From NCBI GenBank assembly GCA_937926555.1, contig CALAZX010000197.1, positions 1-13,878 on the forward strand: a stretch of DNA of 13,878 nucleotides. Reading direction: 5' to 3'. Of this stretch, positions 6,408 to 13,310 are shown piece by piece; position 1 is the stretch's first letter, and every line of letters starts with the position of its first letter. This stretch comes from an uncultured Negativicutes bacterium (GTDB lineage: Bacteria > Bacillota > Negativicutes > Acidaminococcales > Acidaminococcaceae). Below the pieces are notes generated by a model. It was not told the origin of the DNA, ran no database searches, and was given only the letters and a program-made list of their open reading frames with translations. Both the position numbers and the translations under genes were made by a program.

Positions 6408-9197
6408 GTGGATTACAGCAAAACATTGAACTTACCGGAAACTGATTTCCCCATGCGCGCAGGTCTGCCGAAACGGGAACCGGACTTCCTGAAATTCTGG
6501 GAAGAGAACAAGATTTACGAGAAAAAACAGGAGATGCATCAGGGTCATGAGAAATTCATCCTGCATGACGGTCCTCCCTACGCCAACGGCCAGATCCATA
6601 TGGGGCATGCGCTGAACAAGGTCCTGAAAGACATCATCATGAAATATAAATACGCGCAGGGTTTCGACACCCCGTACGTACCCGGCTGGGATACTCACGG
6701 CATGCCTATCGAGCACGCCTGCCTCAACGCCATGGGCGTGAACCGTCACGCCATGAGCCCTCTGGAGCTGCGTCAGCGCTGTGACGCCTATGCACACAAA
6801 TGGATCGACGTGCAGCGCGAGGAGTTCAAGCGCCTGGGCGTTCTGGGCGACTGGGACCATCCGTACCTGACCCTGTCTCCGGACTTGGAGGCCGGCCAGA
6901 TCCGCGTGTTCGGCGCCATGGCCAACAAAGGCTATATCTACAAGGGCAAGAAACCGGTTTACTGGTGCCCCCATTGCGAGACCGCGCTGGCCGAGGCTGA
7001 GATCGAGTACGCCGACCAGAAGACCCCGACCATCTATGTGAAGCTGCCCCTGGTGAAAGACAACGGCCAGACTCCGGAAGCCGCCAAAGGCAAGAAGGTG
7101 TCCATGGTCATCTGGACCACCACCCCCTGGACCATCCCGGCCAACGTGGGCGTGGCGCTGAACCCCAACTTCGACTACGCCTGGGTTGAATACGGCGACG
7201 AAGTGCTGTTCATGGCCAAAGAGATGGTGGACAAGGTCGCAGCCGACTGCGGCGTGACCTTCGGCGAGATCCTGGGCGTGACCCGGGGCCGCGACATGGA
7301 CCTGGCGGAATGCGAGCATCCGTTCCCCGAATACAACCATCGCAAATCCGTAGTCTGCCTGGCGGACTATGTTGACCTGGAAGCAGGCACCGGCTGCGTT
7401 CATACCGCTCCCGGCCACGGCGACGTGGACTTCCTGACCGGTCTGAAATACAAGCTGCCCATCCTGTGCCCCGTGGACACGGAAGGCAAACTGACCGCCG
7501 AGGCAGGCGAGCAGTTCAAGGGCATGTTCGTCTTCGACGCCAACGTGCCCATCCTGAAATATCTGGCACAGCTGGGCGCCCTGGTTGGCAAGAAGAACAT
7601 CCACCATCAGTACGCGCACTGCTGGCGCTGCAAGAACCCCATCATCTACCGCGCCACCGAGCAGTGGTTCGCCTCTGTGGACGGCTTCCGCGACCAGGCG
7701 CTGAAAGAGATCGACGAGAAAGTGCAGTGGATCCCGGCATGGGGCCAGCAGCGCATCCACAACATGGTTGCCGACCGCAGCGACTGGTGCATCAGCCGCC
7801 AGCGCGTATGGGGCGTGCCCATCCCCATCTTCTACTGCGAGGAGTGCGGCGAGCCTCTGTACAACGAGGAGACCATCGAGAACGTGGCCCGCATCTTCGA
7901 GAAAGAGGGCAGCGACGCATGGTGGAGACACAGCGCCGAGGAACTGCTGCCGGCAGGCACCACCTGCCCGAAATGCGGCCATGACCACTTCCGCAAGGAG
8001 AAGGACATCATGGACGTATGGTTCGACAGCGGCTCCACCCACCAGTCCGTGATGCGCAAGCGTCCGGAACTGGGCTATCCCGCCGACCTGTACCTGGAAG
8101 GCAGCGACCAGCACCGCGGCTGGTTCCAGTCCTCCCTGCTCACCGCAGTGGCAGTGGAAGGCACCGCTCCCTACAAAGCGGTACTGACTCACGGCTATGT
8201 GGTTGACGGCGAAGGCAAGAAGATGTCCAAATCCATCGGCAACACCGTGTCTCCCCAGGACCTGATCAAACAGTACGGCGCCGATATCATCCGCCTGTGG
8301 GCCGCATCCAGCGACTACAAGGCCGATATCCGCCTCTCCAAGGTCATCGTGAAACAGCTGACCGAGGGTTACCGCAAGATCCGTAACACCATCCGCTACA
8401 TCCTGGGCAACACCAACGACTTCGACTACGCGAAGGACCGCGTGGAGTTCAAGGACATGCAGGAGCTGGACCGCTGGGCACTGATGCACATGCAGCTGCT
8501 GAAGAAGCAGGTTACCGAGGCGTACGAGTCCTACGATTTCCATGTGCTGTACCATGCCATCCACAACTTCTGCGCTGTGGAGATGTCCAGCTTCTACATG
8601 GACATCATCAAAGACCGTCTGTACAGCTGCAAGGCTGACGACCCGGCACGCCGCAGCGCCCAGACCGCCATGTACGAGATCCTGCTGGACCTGGTTGTGA
8701 TGCTGAGCCCCGTGCTGGCGTTCACCTCCGAGGAGGTATGGCAGTTCATGAAGAAACCCGCCAACGCCCCCGAGTCCGTGCAGATGATGCCCTGGCCCGA
8801 GATCCGCATGGACTATGTGGATGAGGAGCTGGAAGCGAAATGGGACAACTTCATCGCCATCCGCAGCGAAGTGACCAAAGTACTGGAAGGCGCCCGCCGC
8901 GCCAAGACCATCGGCAACTCCCTGGACGCGAAAGTGGAGCTGTTCGCCGACGGCGAGGCCCTGGACATCCTCCGCTCCGTGGAGAAAGACCTGGCCACCC
9001 TGCTGATCGTATCCCAGGCCAGCCTGTCCGAAGGCGCCGCCAACGGCGTGGAAGCCACCGGCAGAGAGGACCTGAAGATCACGGTGAAACCGGCCGAAGG
9101 CCACAAATGCGAACGCTGCTGGACCTACAGCGAGACTGTGGGCAGCGATGCCGAGCATCCCACCCTTTGCGCACGTTGCGCCGCTGTGGTGAAATAA
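6408..9197 (+). CDS. ileS: Isoleucine--tRNA ligase
   Basis: IleS is a class I aminoacyl-tRNA synthetase that charges tRNA-Ile and edits mischarged valine. The HIGH-type motif is HMGH (residues 64-67) inside PPYANGQIHMGHALNK. The CP1 editing domain shows WTTTPWTIPAN (236-246). DRSDWCISRQRVWGVPIPIF and the KMSKS loop (605-609) are intact. Four C-terminal cysteines, CERC (901-904) and CARC (921-924), form the zinc site of bacterial IleS1. The 929-aa length is typical of the bacterial zinc form. Start: GTG at 6408, with GGAGGAGG (6392-6399) 8 nt upstream. In contrast to its neighbours the gene favours a narrow set of C-ending codons, consistent with high expression. It has its own promoter and T-box and ends at a strong terminator. 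It takes the classical position downstream of divIVA. Confidence 0.98.
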   Translation: MDYSKTLNLPETDFPMRAGLPKREPDFLKFWEENKIYEKKQEMHQGHEKFILHDGPPYANGQIHMGHALNKVLKDIIMKYKYAQGFDTPYVPGWDTHGMPIEHACLNAMGVNRHAMSPLELRQRCDAYAHKWIDVQREEFKRLGVLGDWDHPYLTLSPDLEAGQIRVFGAMANKGYIYKGKKPVYWCPHCETALAEAEIEYADQKTPTIYVKLPLVKDNGQTPEAAKGKKVSMVIWTTTPWTIPANVGVALNPNFDYAWVEYGDEVLFMAKEMVDKVAADCGVTFGEILGVTRGRDMDLAECEHPFPEYNHRKSVVCLADYVDLEAGTGCVHTAPGHGDVDFLTGLKYKLPILCPVDTEGKLTAEAGEQFKGMFVFDANVPILKYLAQLGALVGKKNIHHQYAHCWRCKNPIIYRATEQWFASVDGFRDQALKEIDEKVQWIPAWGQQRIHNMVADRSDWCISRQRVWGVPIPIFYCEECGEPLYNEETIENVARIFEKEGSDAWWRHSAEELLPAGTTCPKCGHDHFRKEKDIMDVWFDSGSTHQSVMRKRPELGYPADLYLEGSDQHRGWFQSSLLTAVAVEGTAPYKAVLTHGYVVDGEGKKMSKSIGNTVSPQDLIKQYGADIIRLWAASSDYKADIRLSKVIVKQLTEGYRKIRNTIRYILGNTNDFDYAKDRVEFKDMQELDRWALMHMQLLKKQVTEAYESYDFHVLYHAIHNFCAVEMSSFYMDIIKDRLYSCKADDPARRSAQTAMYEILLDLVVMLSPVLAFTSEEVWQFMKKPANAPESVQMMPWPEIRMDYVDEELEAKWDNFIAIRSEVTKVLEGARRAKTIGNSLDAKVELFADGEALDILRSVEKDLATLLIVSQASLSEGAANGVEATGREDLKITVKPAEGHKCERCWTYSETVGSDAEHPTLCARCAAVVK

Positions 9198-9228
9198 AAG
9201 AGCATACGTTCCGGAATTCCGGACATAG

Positions 9229-9261
9229 AAAAACCGCACCTCGGAAGAGGTGCGGTTTTTT
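9229..9261 (+). terminator. ileS: Strong intrinsic terminator after ileS
   Basis: A 10-bp perfect GC-rich stem (ACCGCACCTC at 9233-9242 with GAGGTGCGGT at 9247-9256) closes a GGAA tetraloop. It is extended by four A-T pairs, giving 14 bp in all, and followed by T residues to 9261. Because the stem is flanked by A tracts on one side and T tracts on the other, it could also stop transcripts from the minus-strand genes to its right. Confidence 0.92.
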
Positions 9262-9379
9262 GTTGTTTTTCCGTTATGCTCTTGCGGATATGAGCCGTTC
9301 CTTGCGGAAACGTCCCGCTGCGCACTGCGGCACCGGCGGGTGTCCGCGATGCCGGAGGACCGGCGGGGAAGACTGCCTG

Positions 9380-9619
9380 TCAGTCCCAGCGGTTCAGGAT
9401 GTCCTCGATGATCTCCTTCTTGGACTTCCGTTTCTTCTTCTCCTGTGTGCGGAAATTGTTGTCACGGTGGTCCGTGGAGTAGTCGGCATAGTCGAAGTCG
9501 TCATACCCCCGGTCATAGCTGCGGTTGTAGTCGCCCCGGCCGTCGTCCAGGCGGTAGGCCGTGGGGGGAATTCTCAGTTCCGGCAGCGGGCCGGCGGGGA
9601 ATAAGGAAGTGGATATCAT
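9380..9619 (-). CDS. Small Tyr/Asp/Arg-rich protein of unknown function
   Basis: I do not recognise this 79-aa protein. It has three parts. An N-terminal Pro-rich segment (1-20) has no signal peptide. A low-complexity region (22-55) holds six tyrosines and is rich in Asp and Arg, with elements such as RGDYNRSYDRGYDDFDYADY. The C-terminus has a basic run (KKKRKSKK, 61-68) and ends in the probable helix EIIEDILNRWD. The coding call rests on a good Shine-Dalgarno (AGGAG, plus-strand 9626-9630) 6 nt before the ATG, on the purposeful composition, and on its position in line with the upstream PAP2 gene 118 bp away. It is probably cytosolic. The basic tract could bind nucleic acid or an acidic partner, but this is a guess. 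The overlapping plus-strand reading frame lacks any such support. Confidence 0.7.
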   Translation of the reverse strand: MISTSLFPAGPLPELRIPPTAYRLDDGRGDYNRSYDRGYDDFDYADYSTDHRDNNFRTQEKKKRKSKKEIIEDILNRWD

Positions 9620-9637
9620 GATGAGCTCCTTTCCGTC

Positions 9638-9665
9638 ATAATACTGTGATTCACGATACTGTCAT
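9638..9665 (-). promoter_or_regulatory. Possible promoter for the small Tyr/Asp-rich gene
   Basis: On the minus strand, ATGACA (9665-9660) and TATTAT (9643-9638) are 16 nt apart, and each matches consensus at five of six positions. The start of transcription would fall near 9631, leaving a leader of only about a dozen bases that begins at the Shine-Dalgarno. The call is tentative; the gene may instead be co-transcribed with the PAP2 gene. Confidence 0.4.
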
Positions 9666-9737
9666 TGTGGATGCTGTCTCCGCATTCCCGCGCGGTTGCG
9701 GGGAATGGTGCTGCACGGTCTGTCCGGGCCGGCGGGA

Positions 9738-10463
9738 TCAGTGCCGTCTGCGGATGAAGAAACGCAGGGGGATTTTCGGCTCCAGCCAGGCGATGAAGCG
9801 GTCGGAGGCGGGGGTGAGCAGGATCCAGCTCATCACCACCAGCACGATGGACAGGGACCCTACCAGGATGTCGGTGACCCAGTGGGCGCCGGACATGATC
9901 CGGGGCAGGGAGAAGAGCAGGAACACGGCGGTGCATGCCTCGAACGGTTTCTTGCCGAAATAGCGGAGCATGAAGCTGGTGAAGATCAGCAGCATCATGC
10001 CGTGGTCACCGGGGAAGCTGGTGGCGGAACGGTCCTTCACATTCCAGCCTGTCATGTCTTTGACGAAGTTCACCGGCTCGCCCTGCAGGGCGAAATAGTT
10101 GCTGGCGCTGAGGCGGTTGATGTCCAGGCAGCCGTCGGCCAGTTTCACAAAGATGACGCTGACCAGCATGGCCACGCCCATGCAGAACATGAAGCGCTTC
10201 CCCTCCGGGTTCATCTTCCGATAGTAGTGCAGGAAGATCAGCAGCATGAAGAGGAACGCCACCGCGTCGAACTGGCGGAAGTTGACGAACGCCACCAGAT
10301 ACAGGAAGAAGCTGCTTTCTCCCACCAGATGGTTGAAGAAGAAAAAGACGTTTTTGTCGATGGTGTACCAGAAGCCGTGCTCCATGGTGAGGAACCAGCT
10401 CAGGAACAGGCCGATACCCAGCAGGTTCAGCCCGATGATTTTAAAAAGATTCTTGCGTAACAC
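9738..10463 (-). CDS. PAP2-family membrane phosphatase
   Basis: This is an integral membrane phosphatase of the type-2 phosphatidic acid phosphatase superfamily, whose members act on undecaprenyl-pyrophosphate, lipid A or phospholipids. Hydrophobic segments lie at about 8-26, 52-80, 93-110, 155-170, 175-190 and 198-217. Motif C2 reads SATSFPGDH (catalytic-type His154). Motif C3 reads LPRIMSGAHWVTD, with Arg188, His194 and Asp198 in the expected R-x5-H-x3-D spacing. Motif C1, normally K-x6-RP, is not canonical; the best candidate is Lys107 to Arg117 with nine residues between and no proline. The 241-aa length is normal. It starts at GTG with GGAGGG 5 nt upstream (plus-strand 10469-10474). The substrate is unknown. 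In a diderm, lipid A or undecaprenyl-PP would be natural candidates (inference). Confidence 0.85.
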   Translation of the reverse strand: MLRKNLFKIIGLNLLGIGLFLSWFLTMEHGFWYTIDKNVFFFFNHLVGESSFFLYLVAFVNFRQFDAVAFLFMLLIFLHYYRKMNPEGKRFMFCMGVAMLVSVIFVKLADGCLDINRLSASNYFALQGEPVNFVKDMTGWNVKDRSATSFPGDHGMMLLIFTSFMLRYFGKKPFEACTAVFLLFSLPRIMSGAHWVTDILVGSLSIVLVVMSWILLTPASDRFIAWLEPKIPLRFFIRRRH

Positions 10464-10492
10464 ATTATCCCTCCAGTTTTCAACTGTTCCTT

Positions 10493-10501
10493 ATATTACC
10501 A
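10493..10501 (-). promoter_or_regulatory. Possible extended -10 promoter of the PAP2 gene
   Basis: The minus strand reads TGGTAATAT (10501-10493), a TGn extended -10 element whose hexamer TAATAT partly matches TATAAT. A weak TTCACT lies 17 nt further upstream. It would place transcription start about 20 bp before the GTG start. The evidence is moderate at best. Confidence 0.35.
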
Positions 10502-10734
10502 CAAAACGGGGAAAAAGTGAAAGAAGAAAAAATCGTCATAAAGTAGTAGGAAAGTCGAAAAACAGGTAAAGGAGAAGGATGAAGAGCGGATTTTTTTGTA
10601 AATATAAGGAAATTGTGAGGAAATATGTAACAAAGTGAACAAAGGATAGATGGAAATCCTGCGATTACAAAAATGCGGGGAGAGTTATCGGATGGCATCA
10701 TGAGTGGACACGGTGGACGAATAAGGGACGTTTA

Positions 10735-10763
10735 TTGACAAAAAACTTTATATTAGTGATAAT
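10735..10763 (+). promoter_or_regulatory. Near-consensus sigma-A promoter of the adhesin gene
   Basis: A perfect TTGACA (10735-10740) is followed after 17 nt by GATAAT (10758-10763), with one mismatch to consensus. Transcription would start near 10770, about 42 nt before the GTG start codon at 10812. The ribosome-binding site AAAGGGAGG (10796-10804) is strong and 7 nt from the start. I see no obvious operator or invertible element around it. Confidence 0.75.
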
Positions 10764-10811
10764 TAAAGAAGAGTTAAATATTTTTAGAAAAATTCAAAGG
10801 GAGGCATTATT

Positions 10812-11084
10812 GTGAAAAGAACGAGGAAGAAAATGCTGGCAGCACTCATTCTTGCCAGTATCCAATGTGGAAGCGTATTGCCCGGCTATGCGGCGGAAAG
10901 CGATCCAGGGGCTGAAGCGGCCGCGAATGCTGTCCATTATGTATCAATAAACACTGATGCTGAAGAGAACATGGAGAATGACGGCGCCACGGGATTGAAC
11001 ACTATCGCCATCGGACCGGGGGCTAAGGCCACGATGATGCAGGATATCGCTATCGGCGACAAGGCCGAGTCCACCCACAATTAA
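10812..11084 (+). CDS. Truncated N-terminal product of the adhesin (signal peptide plus first head repeats)
   Basis: If the TAA is real and is not read through, this is what is translated: 90 residues. They comprise a signal peptide (1 to about 28, cleavage near GYAA-ESDP), a short Ala-rich spacer, the segment VHYVSINTDA, and the first two AIG repeats (TIAIGPGAKA and DIAIGDKAES), ending in THN. Such a product would be exported to the periplasm but has no anchor, so it is unlikely to be functional. A restart downstream, for example at ATG 11100, would lack a signal peptide and a ribosome-binding site. Confidence 0.6.
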   Translation: MKRTRKKMLAALILASIQCGSVLPGYAAESDPGAEAAANAVHYVSINTDAEENMENDGATGLNTIAIGPGAKATMMQDIAIGDKAESTHN

Positions 11085-12125
11085 GGCGTGGCTATCGGCA
11101 TGAAGGCCGCGTCGAGAGATGATGACGGCGTGGCCATCGGCCGAAAGGCGACGGTCACCGGTGAATTCGGCATGGCCATGGGTTTCAGAGCGAAGTCGGG
11201 AGCTTACAGCATGGCTTTGGGCCGGGAGACCGTGGCAGGCACCCAGGCGATGGCCATCGGGTCTTACGCCCAGGCGGCGAAGGACGATTCCACGGCCATC
11301 GGCTTCTGTTCCAAGGCCGGAGAGCAGGTGGCCCTGGCGGTTGGCAGCTTTGCGAATGCGTCAGCAATGCATTCATCCACATTCGGATTCAAGGCGACCG
11401 CGGATGAGACCGCCTGGAACGGTCTGGCCCTCGGCAGGGAGGCCAAGGTAGGCAAGGCACCGGCCACCAGCCGGGCAACCGCCGCTCCCTCTGCGGAGTA
11501 TGACCCGGCGGAAGACGATAATACTCCCGAGCCGGGGAAAGAGGCGAAGAACTCCATCGCCATCGGCAATTCGGCCAGGGCGCTGGGATTCCAGAACACC
11601 GCGGTGGGTGCAGGCGCGACAGCCCTTGACAGCAACACACTGGCGGTAGGTCTTGTGGCCACGGCAAAGGGCAACTATGCAAGCGCTTTCGGAAAACAGG
11701 CCCTGGCGGAAGGCGAGGAGGCGATGGCCCTGGGCCACTGGGCACGTTCCATGGGCGACGCCTCTGTGGCGCTGGGTGACAGCACCCTGGTGCGCGGTAT
11801 GGACGGAACCACCCCGGTGAACAAGGCGGTGGCCATCGGCTCCCATGCCCGGGCAGCTGCGGACAATTCCGTGGCGCTGGGATCCAACTCCCTGGCGATG
11901 ATCGCGGACGATGCAGCGACAACTTCTTATCTGACTGACGAGTCATTCTCGAAAGAGAATGGTGTTGTCTCCGTGGGCAATGCGGAATACCAGGTGGGCG
12001 AGACCACGGTAGCCGAGAATCGCCGCCGCATCACCAACGTGGCAGGCGGGGCCGACGACCATGACGCCGTGAACGTGGCCCAGCTGAAGAAGCTGGAAGG
12101 GAAAGTGGAAGACAGCGCTCTCGGA
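10938..12125 (+). repeat. Adhesin head-plus-neck block, copy A
   Basis: This is the first of two tandem, in-frame blocks of about 396 codons. It runs from VSINTDAEEN through NDGATGLNTIAIG, the series of AIG/ALG head repeats, a non-repeat linker near 11442-11550, GFQNTAVGAGA, TPVNKAVAIGS and NGVVSVGNAEY to the neck RRRITNVAGGADDHDAVNVA and QLKKLEGKVE. Equivalent landmarks in copy B lie 1188 nt downstream at the start and 1203 nt downstream at the neck. The nonsense codon falls in this copy. Confidence 0.88.
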
Positions 12126-13310
12126 TTCATATCCATCAACAGCCATCACGGCGGCAATCTGAAGAATGACGGAGCGACAGGGATGGAAGCGATTGCGATC
12201 GGACAGCATGCGAAAGCCGGGAAAATGTATGACCTGGCGATCGGTGTCGAATCGGAAGCCGCAAACCGGCATGGCGTGGCCATCGGCTATAAAGCGGTGA
12301 CGAAAGGCGATTCCGGTGTGGCGATCGGCGCAAGATCTTTTATACAAGACGGTGGTTGGAGCATCGCAATAGGAAGCGATTCCAAGAGTAAGGGCTTCTA
12401 TGCCATGGCTATCGGTGATTCCGCCAATGCGGAAGCAAAGCAGTCGATGGCTATCGGCCTCAAATCTCAGGCGGCAACGGAAACTTCCATGGCAATGGGA
12501 GTTCAGTCCAAGGCACTGGGGGATTTTGCCATGAGTATCGGTGGAGAAGCTGAAGCGAAAGGAAACCAGTCCACTGTTGTAGGATTAAAGGCGCATGCGG
12601 ATGAGACGGGCGTGAACGGTGTGGCTCTGGGCCGTGACACCTATATCGGCACAGTGATTCAGCCGGGAAGCAAGCCGGAAGCCGGTGTTCCCGGGCACTC
12701 GCATGATGTGGTGGAAAACGATAAGGTGGCAGATGACGGGAAAGATACTATGAACTCTGTCGCCGTCGGCTATTCGGCGAAAGCCTACGGTTTCCAGAAT
12801 ACGGCGGTGGGTGCCGCAGCGGAAACATATGACAGCAACTCTATGGCAATCGGTGTGGCGGCAAGGGCCAAAGGGCACTATGCCAGCGCTTTGGGCAAGC
12901 AGGCCTGGGCGGAAGGTGAAGAAGCTGTGGCAATCGGCCACTGGGCCCGGTCTGTCGGCGAATCCGCTGTGACACTGGGTGATTACTCCATGGTCTATGC
13001 TCTGGACGGCAAAACTCCAGTGAACAAGGCGGTGGCCATCGGCTCCTCTGCCCGGGCCGCTTCGGACAATTCCGTGGCGCTGGGTACCAATTCCCTGGCA
13101 CTGGTCAAGGATGATGTGGCCACAAAAGCGTATCTGACAGACGAGGCCTTCGCGAAAGAGAACGGCGTGGTCTCCGTGGGAAATGCGGCATACCACGTGG
13201 GCGGAACCAATATCGACGAGAACCGCCGCCGCATCACCAACGTGGCAGGCGGCGCTGATGATTATGATGCCGTGAACGTGGCCCAGCTGAAGAAACTGGA
13301 GGCGAAAGTG
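12126..13310 (+). repeat. Adhesin head-plus-neck block, copy B
   Basis: The second block has the same order: SINSHHGGN, NDGATGMEAIAIG, head repeats, linker near 12639-12750, GFQNTAVGAAA, TPVNKAVAIGS, NGVVSVGNAAY, and the neck RRRITNVAGGADDYDAVNVA with QLKKLEAKV. The neck-proximal third is most like copy A at the DNA level; the first half has diverged strongly. Copy B has no interrupting stop: where copy A has TAA it has CAT (His, in ANRHGVAIG). Confidence 0.88.

Larger units (their letters stand above)
10464..10811. other. Divergent intergenic region, AT-rich in its adhesin-proximal part
   Basis: No coding sequence is convincing in these 348 bp. The stretch from about 10480 to 10680 and from 10730 to 10800 is clearly richer in A and T than the GC-rich genes on both sides. 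It carries the leftward ribosome-binding site and a candidate promoter of the PAP2 gene at its left end, and the rightward adhesin promoter and ribosome-binding site at its right end. The short minus-strand reading frame inside it (10480-10701) has no Shine-Dalgarno that I can see and resembles no protein I know. Confidence 0.6.

Noticed and set aside
6432..9239. A 935-codon open frame on the minus strand covering almost all of ileS
   Set aside because: It is a mirror of the GC-rich, C-ending codon use of ileS, has His/Val/Gly-rich nonsense composition, and shares no motif with any family. The plus strand has all IleS catalytic motifs.
9198..9283. 9-bp inverted repeat AAGAGCATA / TATGCTCTT flanking the ileS terminator, plus the palindrome TCCGGAATTCCGGA at 9210-9223
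   Set aside because: The arms are short, and there is no transposase, target duplication or gene between them. The strong terminator hairpin explains the region.
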